A stretch of DNA of 64,000 nt from positions 275,489 to 339,488 of the forward strand of contig WTPW01000026.1 of the NCBI GenBank assembly GCA_009809945.1. Direction: 5' to 3'. The translations under genes were made by a program, and so were the position numbers. Each line of letters begins with the position of its first letter. Position 1 is the stretch's first letter. The stretch is from Gigaspora margarita (Eukaryota; Glomeromycota; Glomeromycetes; Diversisporales; Gigasporaceae). The notes beneath the pieces are model-generated. The model did no database searches, was not told the origin of the DNA, and was given only the letters and a program-made list of their open reading frames with translations. Of this stretch, positions 11,899 through 23,344 are shown in pieces.

Positions 11899-12414
11899 TG
11901 TGACAAATAGTATCATTACTCTGTATACTTGTCCCCAAATATTTTTAGTTTGTTTTTTTTTTTTATAGTATTTTATTTTTATTTGTATTATTAATTTTTG
12001 ACATATTAGTAAGTTAATTAATTATACTAAAAAAGAAATCTAGATGTAGCTTGGTAGCTTAGAACTAGAAATCACGAATATGTAATAATTATCATGAGTA
12101 TGTGAATGCTCCAAGCCCACAAATATTTTGCTACTTACATATATGTGAAATTGATTACAGATTCATAGTAAAAATTGTGAGTTCGTAAAATTTATTGCAT
12201 ATATATATAATTTTACACACATATGTAGTAACTCTCTAAAATGTATATAAGACCTAAAAATTTAATAAAGCAAAAATCTAAGTTCGAAATTCATTTTAAA
12301 AATATTGAATACATAATAAATAAATACTTATCTTTTAAATTAAACTTTAACCTTAATAAATCTTGTGAGACTTAATTCAACAGACTAAATTGAATTGTAA
12401 CTTCATATTGGATT

Positions 12415-13129
12415 CAGGGCCAGTAATTTTCTGCAGTGACAAATTGCCAATTCCGTCCATGACGAAATCAAATTCTGCAAAAATTCTGTGCATAATAAAT
12501 TACTTGTTCTGCAGCATTTCCATGATCAATTTTTAAAATTCTGCATAATTTATATTAAAAATATATACATTCTGCAATAAAATTTTTTTTTGTAAGCAAA
12601 ACTTCACCTAAGAAATCACCTTTTATGCATTAACAAATAAATTCCTTGCAAAATTTTAGTATAATGTTACCCACTGACCCTAACCCCAACTTGCCACATT
12701 TTATTTAGAAAATAACATATAAATTGACACAAATATCTCAGCCAAGGGGAATTAGTAAATGCAAAAGAAATCTGATTTGTAAATAAACTAAGTGCGTGAG
12801 ATAAAAATTTAGGGTTAAGTCTTTAATGTTAGAGGCTATAGGGTTAGAATAATGCTTAATACAAGTAAAATTTCAATTTAAACATTAGTTTTTGCTTATT
12901 TTACTTATTTCACTTTTTCGTTTATGCATGTTCAAATTCCTCGTCGGGCTGATACGGAATAGTCAAAATTTGCACTTTCCAATTGGTTATTTTCTCTCCA
13001 GGAGTTTGTATTGCTCGCACTAACTGCATTCTATGAGAATTTTGTGCTATCTGTACTACATTCCATGTTTACAACCCAATTTTGTAATTTCTGTGGCATT
13101 CCATGAAATGCAAAAAATCACTGGCCCTA
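12415..13129. mobile_element. hAT-like non-autonomous element, 715 bp, inside the 5' LTR
   Basis: The left end is CAGGGCCAGTAATTTTCTGC. The right end, reverse-complemented, is TAGGGCCAGTGATTTTTTGC. The 8-bp sequence ATTGGATT lies at 12407-12414 and 13130-13137. The LTR copy at 53428-54149 has the empty site (ATTGGATTATTATAACT). Subterminal TTCTGCA words recur several times inside the left end, as in hAT elements. The CAGGG-type end plus 8-bp duplication support hAT. No transposase is visible. Confidence 0.88.
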
Positions 13130-13369
13130 ATTGGATTTTTATAACTCAAATTCTGTATAATGAGATTTTGTTAATCCTTTTAGTTTTTTTTTTTTATTTT
13201 TTTTTTTAAAATGCCAAAGTTGAAACTTTATTTGAGTAAAAATAATAAATTTACATTTAAAGATTTCAGAACTACATTTGTGTTACTGTAAACAGGCACC
13301 CGATGTGATATTATACCTCTTATTTTCTATAAATGCTATAATTAATTGTTTCAAATTAATTAACTAGCT

Positions 13370-14149
13370 AGAATAGGTTGGAGAAAACCTTAGATATATG
13401 CTATTGGCATTAGTATATACAATTTGTTAGAGAGTAACCTTGTAGAAACCATTTTTCTATAAAAGGAGTGTAATCTATATGAGATATGTTTGATGATGAT
13501 GTGGTTGTTGTATTAAATATATTTGGAAAAAAGTATTTCCTTTTTTTCATCTTTGAGTTAATATTGCGAGCATGTTCCCATTGGTGTTGAGATATATTTT
13601 GTGAAGACCAAATAGTATTTTGAAACCATTCTAAAAGATTATTTGACAAAGTAGTAAGAAATAATTTAGTTTGTTTAGCAGTAAGTAGTTTAATATTTTC
13701 AAAAATATTAGAGAGAAAGATTCCAATAATATAGTAAAGAAAAGAGTTAAATTGTAGATTAGGTGAATTAAGTGTGGAGTGAAGAAGAATATTGAGAATT
13801 GTAGTTGGTGATAAGTAGTAATATTGAAAGAGGTAAGTATATTAGTAATTATATTAGTTATAGATTGTTGAATATTATTGTTATTGTTTGAACAGAGAAG
13901 TATATGTATAGTATCTTCATTATCTGAACAACGAGAGCATTTTGATATTGGATAACGATAAGGATAGTGAATATGAAGGTTTTACATAGTTGGAAGATTA
14001 TTTGTTAGCATTTTGATTCTAAAAGAATATTTAGAGTGATTGTGTTCAAGTGTGTTTAGGATATCAAAACATAATGTCCAATTGGGTTCAGCTATATTTT
14101 TAAATATTTTAAGAGTAGACTAGAAGTATAGTTCTTGTAAAGTATATAT
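13370..14149 (-). pseudogene. LINE C-terminal region and 3' end
   Basis: The minus strand carries KCSRCSDNEDTIHILLC near 13945-13890, a Cys/His zinc-binding motif of the kind found after RNase H in these LINEs. A 79-codon open stretch at 13649-13410 ends FIEKWFLQGYSLTNCIY. Stops follow and the poly-A end is at about 13190-13210. Confidence 0.65.
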
Positions 14150-14729
14150 ATTTTTGATAAAGGTTCATATTTTGAAAGGAATAAGACAATTGTTCCATAA
14201 AAAATGCATTGGTAGATTTAGAAAATTATGGGTAATTTTAAGTATTGGTTTGTTAGTTCCATTTTTTGCAAGTAAGTCTGCTTGGTTATGNATAGGATTA
14301 AGATGTGATTTGNTTTTNTGTAGAGTNAATNAAATGTTTTTNATAGATTTAATTTGATTAATAATAGATATAATATCACAGTTTTTAATTGTGTAGGTTT
14401 TGAAAGATGTATTTGTTTTAGATTTTTGATTGCAGTATTGTTGTCTAAATGGATATTTATATGAGTATTATTGGGAGTTGCAAGAAGAAGAGAAATAATT
14501 GCTTCAAGTTCAGTTCGTGTTGTATCAGGATATGAAGTAGTAGCTGCATTGAATTTAATAGAAGTATTATTTTCACAAATCCAACCAATGCCAGATTTAA
14601 TATTTGATNATTGTAGATTTTGTATTGAAGCATCAGTATAGAAATGAAGTTCTTGTGAAGTAAGATTTTGAATAAGTGATAGAAGGTTAGTGAGTTGATG
14701 TCGATAGGTAGCATTATTGGTTAAATAGT
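14150..14729 (-). pseudogene. LINE RNase H domain
   Basis: On the minus strand YTDASIQNLQ (near 14645-14620), TRTELEAI (near 14520-14495) and HLDNN (near 14455-14438) give the Asp-Glu-Asp triad of RNase H. A HNQADLLAKNG segment near 14290-14265 supplies the last acidic residue. These motifs are split between frames and the stretch contains several N bases. RNase H removes RNA from the RNA:DNA hybrid during reverse transcription. Confidence 0.78.
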
Positions 14730-15830
14730 ATATTAGTTGTGTTTCTTGTGTAGGAATATAAATTTGTGATATAGATTGAGCAGGAGTAGAGGAAGTTGTA
14801 GTATTAGTAAGATTAAAAATATGAATTANAGCAAGGATTTCTTTGTAATCTATTTGAATGTATGTTTGATTTTTAGATTTGTTAATTTGATTATAGGGAA
14901 GGTTAAATGAGAAAAAGGTATTTGGAAATGAAGAGATATTGGATAGTAGTTGTATGAAACCTGAATCTGAAGAATTTATATTATATGTTGTAGTTTTTGA
15001 TAAAGAAGTTTAATGTGATAAGAAGAGATTATTGTTAGAAGTATAGTGTATTTGTATAAGTGAGAAAGGATTGGAGGTTATTAAAGGAGAAAAAAAATAT
15101 GTTGTATTAAAAAGGAGTTAATTGGAGGTAGAAGGAGATGAGACCAGGTATTTATAATTGTATTATCTTGTATAAAATAGAGAATATTAGAGAACCATAA
15201 AGGTTGATGACCTTTAGTAGGTTTATTAGTACATAGATAAATATTATTCCATGGAAGAATATATTTATTGTTTGCAGTTGTAATTTGTTCAATAAATAGT
15301 AACTGGTTATTTCTTATACTATTAATTATGGAGATTTGTGGATTTGATGGAAGTATATCATAGATTAGATGTATATTAGAAAAAAAATCTGGATGATAAG
15401 AATTAAGTGAAAGATTTGATAATGTAATATTATTTTTGGCTAATTGTATAAATTGAAAAATGAATGTAAAGTTTTTGGTTTTATGGCTATGAGTAATAAG
15501 TAGATTTTGGGTTAAGTTGGGGAACCATACTTTGGTTAGCCATGATTTAATACGGATAATACCAATATTTTTAAGAATTGGGCTAGAGTTAAAAATACAT
15601 TCAATATTAGCAGAACTTGTTTTTTGGATTAGATTGTTAAGAGTTGGTAGATTAAATGTTATAGGATTAGTAAGAACTATATTGTTAGTGTTTTTGGCAA
15701 GGGAAAGCATTTTTTGGGTTTGAATAGTAAAGAGACGAAATAATTTGGTTTGGAGATTATTGTGGATAATGCATACTTGTAAAAGATATTCAATAGAGGG
15801 TTGAAGTATAAGGTTGAAAAGTGATGAAAT
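14730..15830 (-). pseudogene. LINE connection region between reverse transcriptase and RNase H
   Basis: A 209-codon frame at 15710-15081 (minus strand) reads through the stretch downstream of the reverse transcriptase. It contains a WLTKVWFPNL segment and no catalytic motif. Position and order make it the thumb/linker part of the LINE protein. The frame then breaks before the RNase H. Confidence 0.6.
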
Positions 15831-16873
15831 TTATAAGGGTGTAAGTTTTTTGTATTTTATTAAACAAATAAAATTTTTAATTTTGTTAAAAATTGCATCA
15901 AATGTTGGTTTGGTTGAACCATTTCCATCAAAATAGATACCTAAGTATCTAATAACATCATTAGACTTTCTGAATAAGATGGGTTGGTTATTGAACAAAA
16001 GAGATATTGTTTGTGATTTGTAGAATATAGGACGAATATGAAGTAAATCAGATTTTGAGGGATTAACTTCTATATTGTTAATTTTGTAGAGTTCAAAGGT
16101 GTCATTAAGAATATTTTGCATAGTTTCAGAGCTTTCATAGAGCCATGTTGTATCATCTATGTAGGCTAATAGCAGAATTGAAGTACTAGTAGTAGTAGTA
16201 TTGGTAATTATATCTAGAAGAGACTGTGCTGCAATTTTGAGTAGATGGTTTTGATATTTTTGGTGAATAAAAGTAAGAATTGGATCATAGTAAATTTTCC
16301 AAAGTAGAGATGAGTAGGTATCTCCTTGTTCTATTCCAAATTGGATATTAACAGGAGAGGTAAGACTATGAGCAGTAATGATTCTTGCTTGTCTTGATGA
16401 GTGTAATTTGGTAATTAGGTTGATACCTGAAATAGAAATACCAATTCTTTTACAGGTATCTTGAAGGCATGAAATATTGATTTTGTCAAATGCTTTAGAC
16501 ATATCTTGAAAAAGAATCCAAGCTTCTTTGTTGTGTATTTTATAGTGTTCAATAGTATTATGAAGAATTTGTATAGGAATATGGGTAGAGGAATTTTTAG
16601 AGGCAGCAAAATTTAAATTAGATAAAAGATTGTTATCAGAGATAATTTGATCAAGTTGTTTAGTAAAGATTTTGGTAAAGGTTTTTTTGAAGGGTTTAAT
16701 AATAGAAATTGGGCGAACTTGATTGAGAGTAAAATCCCAATTAGATTTTTTTGGAATAAGAAATATATTAGAGGATTTCTAATCTGTAGGAACTTTTTGT
16801 AGTTGAAAGCATTTGTTAAAAAATTTTTTAAAGAGTGTTTGTGCTTTGTAACTAGCATATTTGATATGTTCAT
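15831..16873 (-). pseudogene. LINE reverse transcriptase domain
   Basis: The minus strand shows FQDMSKAFDKIN near 16520-16480 (first catalytic Asp region). It continues with a GIEQGDTYSSLLW block near 16350-16300 and AYIDDTTW near 16165-16142 (the YxDD active site). RYLGIYFD follows. The longest clean frame is 16502-15831 (223 codons). Upstream fingers-region motifs lie in other frames up to 16873, so frame changes separate them. The YIDD motif itself is preserved. Confidence 0.88.
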
Positions 16874-17781
16874 AGCAGATTTCAGAGGGACCTGCTGCTT
16901 TTTGATTTGGAAGACTGGTTAAGATATCTTGCTATTCTTGATCTGTGATGTCTTGAAATAAGTTAAGGTAATGTTCTTTATATTTAGGATGTGCTTCATA
17001 AAGATAGTAGAATTCAGAAGAGGGTGAGATTGGTTGAAGTGATTTTTCTTTAAAGTATTCAGTGAAGTGACTATAAATTGCATTAAGAATTTTGGTGTGT
17101 TCAATAAGGAGCGAGTTTTCAATAGATAATCTATCAATATGTATATTATTGTATTTTTCGAGAATTTTTTTATAAAAAATTTTGGGGTTTCAAAAAAATT
17201 TTGGCTATGGTTTTCAATTTTTTGTTGAATTTCTTTATAGATAGTTTGTTGTTGTTGAATATTAAGTGCAGTTTTAATTTGCTGAAATTCTTCTTAATTT
17301 GTAATAAAGTAGGTGTTTGTAATTGAAGTAAGCAGTCAGTATATTGTAAAATAGATTTTTTGCATAGTGGAAGAAAGTTGGAAGAGGAAGCATAATGTTT
17401 GAGATATTGGATTTCTTTAAATCTGTAGAAGGGAGAAGTTTGTTTTGAAGAGGAAGTTTCTTTAATTTCTTTAATAGTATTAATTTTGTGAAAGGAAATA
17501 AGTTTGGTAGAAGCTTTAATTAGAGTTTTTTAAAGTTTATTTCTGAATTTGTTAAGCTAGTTTTGGTTAGTGATTTGATCTATTTGTGTATATAGTTTTT
17601 GCAAATTAAGTGTGGTTTGATTTGCATAATTTTCTAGATTTTCTTTGGTATAGTTTTTCCAGAGAAATTTTTTCCTTTTATATTGTTTGTGTAGTTTTGG
17701 TTTGTTGATTATAACAGATAGTTCTAGTGTAATAGTATTGTAATCAGATTCAAAGAAACTGTTTGAAAGAATATCTGTATA

Positions 17782-17957
17782 GGACCCCAAAATATACATA
17801 GATAGGTCAGGTTAATTATAGGGTTACTAAAAAAGGAATTTGCAGAAAAAACTTCAAAAATAAGCAAAAAAATTACTATAAATAGAAAAGATCTGCATAA
17901 AAAACCTCAAAAATAAGCAAACTCATACCTGACCTATCTATGTATATTTCGGGGTCC
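17782..17957. mobile_element. 176-bp MITE inside the LINE, 10-bp target duplication
   Basis: The ends are GGACCCCAAAATATACATAG and, reverse-complemented on the right, GGACCCCGAAATATACATAG; both continue through ATAGGTCAGG. The sequence TATCTGTATA is duplicated at 17772-17781 and 17958-17967. The interior has two copies of a word containing TCAAAAATAAGCAAA. A 9-10-bp duplication is typical of Mutator-like (MULE) elements, so a MULE-derived MITE is the most likely class. Confidence 0.88.
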
Positions 17958-18129
17958 TATCTGTATAATCTATATTTGTAATACTCAGATTAGTCCAGAT
18001 CTGGTCTATTCTGCTCTGAATATTTGAGCGTTAAAAAGTGGAATTTTTGGAGTTAGGAAAAAAGAAATGGTAAATATCTTTATATTGGTGACTGATGAGA
18101 TATTTAATAAGTTGAGTTTCTGGGACTGA

Positions 18130-18619
18130 GGTTTTTTTTAAGAGGATCAGTCAATTCGAGGGTTGGGAACACTATTGAAGTCTCCCATAATTATGTATCA
18201 ATATTTAGGATTTTGACATAATTTAATAATTTGTTTTTGTATTTCTTTTCTGAGTTGGTTTTTCTCATTAGTAGGAATATAAATTTGAAGTAACCTGATA
18301 GGAGTATTTTTAAAATATAGGTAAAGCCTATTATATGGCCATTAAAATTATGAGTACGTGCGATATATTTGGAAATTTTATTGTGTATAAAAAGTCCTAC
18401 ACCAGCTTGATGTGGATTGGAGAAAGAGCTCTAGAAACTAGTATAGTTTTTGATTTTTTGTTATTTAGAAATTTTTCTTCTTTTTGGGTTAAATGAGTCT
18501 CTGAAAGACCAAAAATCTCGTATTGGTTTTGGTTTAAGGTTTCCTTAATAAGAAGTTTTTTTGTAGATTGTAAGAGGCCATTTGTATTAAATGAGGTTAT
18601 TTTTATAGGAATAGAAATA
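18130..18619 (-). pseudogene. LINE EEP endonuclease domain
   Basis: On the minus strand ITSFNTNGLLQSTK near 18615-18575 is the usual start of the EEP fold, followed by GLSETHL, the catalytic Glu region. IIMGDFNSVPNPRID near 18195-18150 is the GDFN motif. The endonuclease nicks target DNA for primed reverse transcription. Frame changes between these motifs, for example near the FIHNKIS segment, and in-frame stops show the domain is dead. Confidence 0.8.
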
Positions 18620-19396
18620 TATTTAGGTTCAATTGATAAAGTTTGGTTTGGTAAGTGTGAAAGTATATTGAAATTGTGTATAGCTGTTTTAGTATTGGTT
18701 ATCAGATTTGTATTGGTATTAAAAGGTTGTGAGTTGGGTGTTGAGAAAAAAAGATTATCAGTAAAGATTGGTATTTGAAAATTATTATTAAGTGATTTAA
18801 GCTCTATATTATAGAAGATTGATAGCTCTTTGAAGGGTGGAAATATGAAGTGACCTGGTACTAAGTTTTCATATAGGAGATATGCTTCTGTAAAAAAAGA
18901 TCAATTTTAGGATGTAGTTTGATAGAGATTTTAATATATTGGGTTGAGAAACACATAGAGTAATATTCTAGTATATATTCCAAAAAAGAGCCTACAGTTT
19001 GTGAAAAAGGTAGAGTTTGTAGTTTGTAATAATAGAAAAATTTATTGTAACATGCTGTTGGGTCATATATTTCAAGAGAGCTTAAATTAGGGTTATTATA
19101 GCCATTATTTAAGGAGTTTGTAGGTATTTCAATTTTTTTATTTCAAAATTTTTTATAAGTAAAGATTCATTATAAGTTTCTGGTATTAGATAGTTGTTGA
19201 AGTTGGTATTAGTTGATAGTAAAAGGGTATTAAAAGAGAGTTGTACTTCAGAAGAATATGAAGATATGATATCTGAAGTATTGCAGTTGTTTTCTATAGA
19301 AATGCTCACTGTTTTAAGCTCAGTTCTTATAGCTGTGAAGAGTACCATAGCCTGCTCTGTATATTGGGTCTGGCTATTATAAACTTGGTCCTCCAT
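18620..19396 (-). pseudogene. LINE N-terminal region
   Basis: The frame beginning MEDQVYNSQTQYTEQ at 19396 stays open for 95 codons to 19109, then continues in broken form toward the endonuclease start. I recognise no domain in it. The ATG lies only three bases inside the 5' junction of the element, so either the leader is extremely short or the copy is 5'-truncated close to a methionine. Confidence 0.55.
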
Positions 19397-19914
19397 GTAC
19401 TTTTAGTTTTGTTGAACTTTGTATATGATAAAGTTTTAGTAGACATAGTTATATTATAATAATCACCTTATTTAGCATCCCCAGTCTCAGACAGAGTTTT
19501 TAATATTAATTACCTTACCCAAATAAATATTCATATCACTAAAGTTTCTTAACTACCTGTACCTTGTTTATATAAATTATCATCTAATCATAATCTGACC
19601 AAATATTGGCCTACTATATACTCTGTGATACCATTTTGATTCTAGCTTTTATTAATATTATATCTTATTATTATTTTTAATGATATTATTTTATTGATAT
19701 CCCCATATTAGCATTACTATTATTAGCATCTTTATATTATTGTAGTGATTTAGTGATAGCTCATCTATTAGGTCTTCAATTTTGTATATTTTATCTTTAT
19801 TATTATCTGTGACTTATATATTTATCTATTTATACTCTTATCCATAATCAGTTGGAGTTTAAATTGGCACTATTATCTATATTGTTTTATTACTCTCCCA
19901 AATCAACTATTACA

Positions 19915-22900
19915 TTTGGTGCTGATTGTATAGAATTGAAATAAACTACTTGATCACTAAAATATTTGTAATAGCTCTTTGTTATATAAAATTAGAAAAC
20001 TTAATAATTTATAAACTTATTTTTGGGATTAAATATAGCTCAATGTGAGCAAATTTCACAACTAGTGGGTACTTCACAGCAACTAAATCTGGCTTCATGG
20101 CCTAATTTACCTAACCCACTATAGCAACTGCAACCACAATAGCCCAAGTTTTAATAGCAAAGTTTAACAGTCTAGCAGCAACTTAATTCACTTCTGGTAC
20201 TACAATAGCCTAATGCTCTTGATAACCTTGCAGCTCAAATTGGCCAATTAATTCTGCAAATACAGGTAGCACCTGTACCTCAAATTAATTATAATGCCCC
20301 AAATTGAGAATTGAGCTTGGTTTCTTACTCTGACTTTTTGGGTGGTGGCCAAGAACCCTTTACATGGCTTGACAAAGTCAAGAAAGCTTTTACTGCTAAT
20401 TTAATCAATGATGATTGATGTATTCTTATTGTTGTTCCTTATTTAAAAAGTTTAGCTACTATATGGTGGGCTACAAATCAAAGACAACCTAATCTTATTA
20501 ATGCATGGAACAACCTTGCTCAGCAGAATTGAAGTTTTTGTCTCAACTTTATTATGCAATTTCAGACTTCTATATTGAAGGGTAAATGGTTTGAGCAGTT
20601 AGCCACCATAAACAGCAACTTAATGAAAATATAGACACATACTATACTGCTATTCAAGAACTCATATGCTGTGTGGAATTCAGAAACTAGCAGTATCCTG
20701 AAACTGCTTGTGCACAGATTTTTCTCAATGGGTTACAACCAGAAATCATCCTTGCTATGACTCCATCTCCTTCTAAAACACTACAAGCAGCCTATGAACA
20801 TGCTAAGGTGTATAAAAGCACTTGTAGGCAGAATTTTCTTTATTTTACTACTACTGTGAATGCTTTGTATTCTTCTCAAATACTATTAACTAGTGTTTCT
20901 TCTCCTGTGGGAACTTCGAATTTGGCTATAGAAAAATTAACAGAAGCAGTTAAAAAAATGTTGACTCAATTACAGGATTGAAGACTACTTGCTTCTGAAA
21001 ATTCTTCTAGAGTGGTCTGTTATAAATGTTGAAGGGCTGGATATATAAGTTAGAATTGCTGTGTTCCTAATCCGTTTAACTCTGCACTACCAAACTCTTC
21101 ACAAAATTATATCCCAGGTAGACAAATATATAACTCTAAGTCATCTTTCTTCCCAACCACTTACCTTTACTCGCATATTGTTACCCAAAATCTAGCTGAC
21201 CTAGTGGCCTTAATGCTAATACTCATAATAACAATAATATACTCTTACCTAAGAGTAGGGGAACTCAGACTCAAGATGTTCTACAAGTACTTCTTGCTAT
21301 GACTACTAATCTGAATTCTCTTGGTAATCAATATAAAAACCAAAGTAGTTCTGAGTCACATAATTGTCTGGCCCACAACCAGCCTACATATATTAGCATT
21401 TCGATCGAGGATATACCATTATTTGCTGCCAGGCCCCGTGATGATACTCAGCTCTATAGTACTGCACATCGATCCAAATGGCACTAAGAGAAAGTCAAAA
21501 ACCTAGAATCAGAAGAGAAAACACATTAGAACAATTATTACAAAATAAAAAAGAACTATCTAAAGAGCAAGAAGCAAAGGTGGTCAAAAATTCTCTTAAG
21601 GTTCCTTCAGTGAAACCTAAATGTGCTTCCATTGTAAGGCAGAAAGTTCTGGAAGATGAGATGCCTCAAATCTTATCTCTTGTCCCTATACTCCATTATT
21701 ATCAATCTATAAAACAAACTAGCCAATTTTACAATTGGTCAACTTTTGCAGACAGTTTTCTCAATGCATACAGAATTAATTTGAAGTCTGTATAAGAAGA
21801 AGGTTCCTATAAAAAGAAAATAAGAACCAATATTAGTATTATTGCTAATAATAAATCTACTGCTCTCTACTGTGATGCTATTGTATTGGAAAATACAATA
21901 CTTTTAATTGTTGATAGTGGGTCCTTGGGTAGTATCATATCTTTCTATTTTTTATGTGACCTAGGCATCAAAATTGAATGACCATCCACTATTAATAAAG
22001 TAAATGTACACAGAAAAAGCAAGCAAGCTTTGGGAAAAATTTCTGATTTTTCTTTTACTGTGAGTAGAGTTAAAATTCCTATAGACATTATCATAACTGA
22101 TACTAATTTCTATAGTACTATCATAGAAAATGATTGGTTGTCAAAAATTCAAACAAAAATTGACTGCTTGACTTCTGAAATAACTCTTACCTGGGATAGG
22201 AAAGAAATTGTAACCCCTGTAGAGTTTCAACGGTTCACTTCTAACTCCTTAGGGAAATTCGTCTTATAAAAATCTGAAATTTAGAAGAAGACAACCTTGA
22301 AGAAAGTAATGAGAGTGATAATGAGTATAAAATTGAAGAGTTAGAGGATCAAATTTATAATTACTCTGGCGTAGAAGATGAAGATAATTCAATGGAGTTA
22401 TCTGATATCGGGTCATCTGTAATAAACCTGAGAGAAAAAATTGTATTAGCTTTATCTTTGTTAAAGGATTCAAAATCTCATCCTATTCAGACCCATGGTT
22501 ATATGCTTCTTCTAATTATTGACACCCATAGTACTTTAGTATCAAATAGTATTTCAAAATTTCTAGTGTCTTCTAAATTTGTCTCCTCTTCTTTGCCTAT
22601 TGAAATTAATAATAATATTAGTAGTAGTAGTAGCTATGACACCATGTGAACTTTATCCTTATATTATAAACAGAAAAAATTTTACTAGCTGTGCCAAATT
22701 CTAATAACCTTCCCCAATAGTATGCCATGTTCCAGAATTATTTTCAATACTTAAACAAAACTCTTCTTCTTTACCTAATACTATACCTTCTAACAATTCT
22801 CTTATCAGCCCAAATAAATTAATTTTCCTTTTTATCAAAGATGCCTCAATTTTAATATTCTATGAATCTGATGATTCAGGCAATTTTAGTGACAGGTGGT

Positions 22901-23344
22901 ACCTAACATACAGTAATAAAATTACAGGGTATCAATTTAATAAAAAGGATTCTGATGCTGATAATATCCTCAATGAAACCCAAAGATAGCTTGAATTAAA
23001 AAAAAAGAAACTTAGAATTTTTTCAGCTATTTCTGAATATGATTTAGATGGGAATGCTTATTTTCAGAAGAAAGAAGTGAAGTTAGACCCTCAGGGGTAC
23101 ATTCTTAATGAGTAGTTGAAGAAAGTGAATAAGCTCCTATTGTTGAAATTTTTGATTATTATTATAGAGAAGAAGCATTTCCAAAAAATACTAACAATAT
23201 AAGAGATCTTGAGGATGAACAGTATAATTGGCTTCAAAGTTTTTTAGAAGAAAACTCGATGATATTCATGTGGGAAGGAAAAGAATTGGGACATACAGCT
23301 TTAATTAAGCATCGAATTGATACTGGGAATGCATTCATCACGAA
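19915..23344 (+). pseudogene. gypsy-1 gag, zinc knuckle and protease region (fossil)
   Basis: A Gag-type stretch lies at about 20290-20980 (motifs FTWLDKVKKAF and TIWWA). A CCHC-like zinc knuckle follows at about 21015-21065. A retropepsin-like DSG motif lies near 21910-21925, in the context of a protease domain at about 21830-22260. A long acidic linker leads to the reverse-transcriptase start at about 23320. The stretch is broken in many places. Gag packages the element RNA and the protease cleaves the polyprotein. Confidence 0.7.

Larger units (their letters stand above)
13188..19399 (-). mobile_element. RNase-H-bearing LINE (non-LTR retrotransposon), minus strand
   Basis: The element runs right to left. 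The poly-A end is the T-run at 13184-13210, and the coding start ATG is at 19396-19394. The 11-bp target duplication CTTTTAGTTTT lies at 13177-13187 and 19400-19410. Domains in order are an N-terminal region, an exonuclease-endonuclease-phosphatase (EEP) endonuclease, a reverse transcriptase, an RNase H and a C-terminal region. It copies itself by target-primed reverse transcription. Many stops and frame changes break the reading, and a 176-bp MITE interrupts it at 17782-17957. A few ambiguous bases lie between 14290 and 14830. Confidence 0.88.
11899..19914 (+). repeat. 5' LTR of gypsy-1, split by a hAT element and a LINE
   Basis: LTR sequence occupies 11899-12414, about 13138-13187 and about 19411-19914. 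The pieces match, in order, the 3' LTR pieces at 49893-50259 and 53439-54149. Landmarks are ATACTTGTCCCCAAATATTT near the start, AAGCCCACAAATATT in the middle and GGTCTTCAATTTTG near the end. The primer-binding region follows at about 19915. Confidence 0.85.

Noticed and set aside
12040-12115. tRNA- or SINE-like head (TAGCTTGGTAGCTTAGAAC)
   Set aside because: It recurs at the same place in the other LTR and has no B-box-like partner, so it is LTR sequence.
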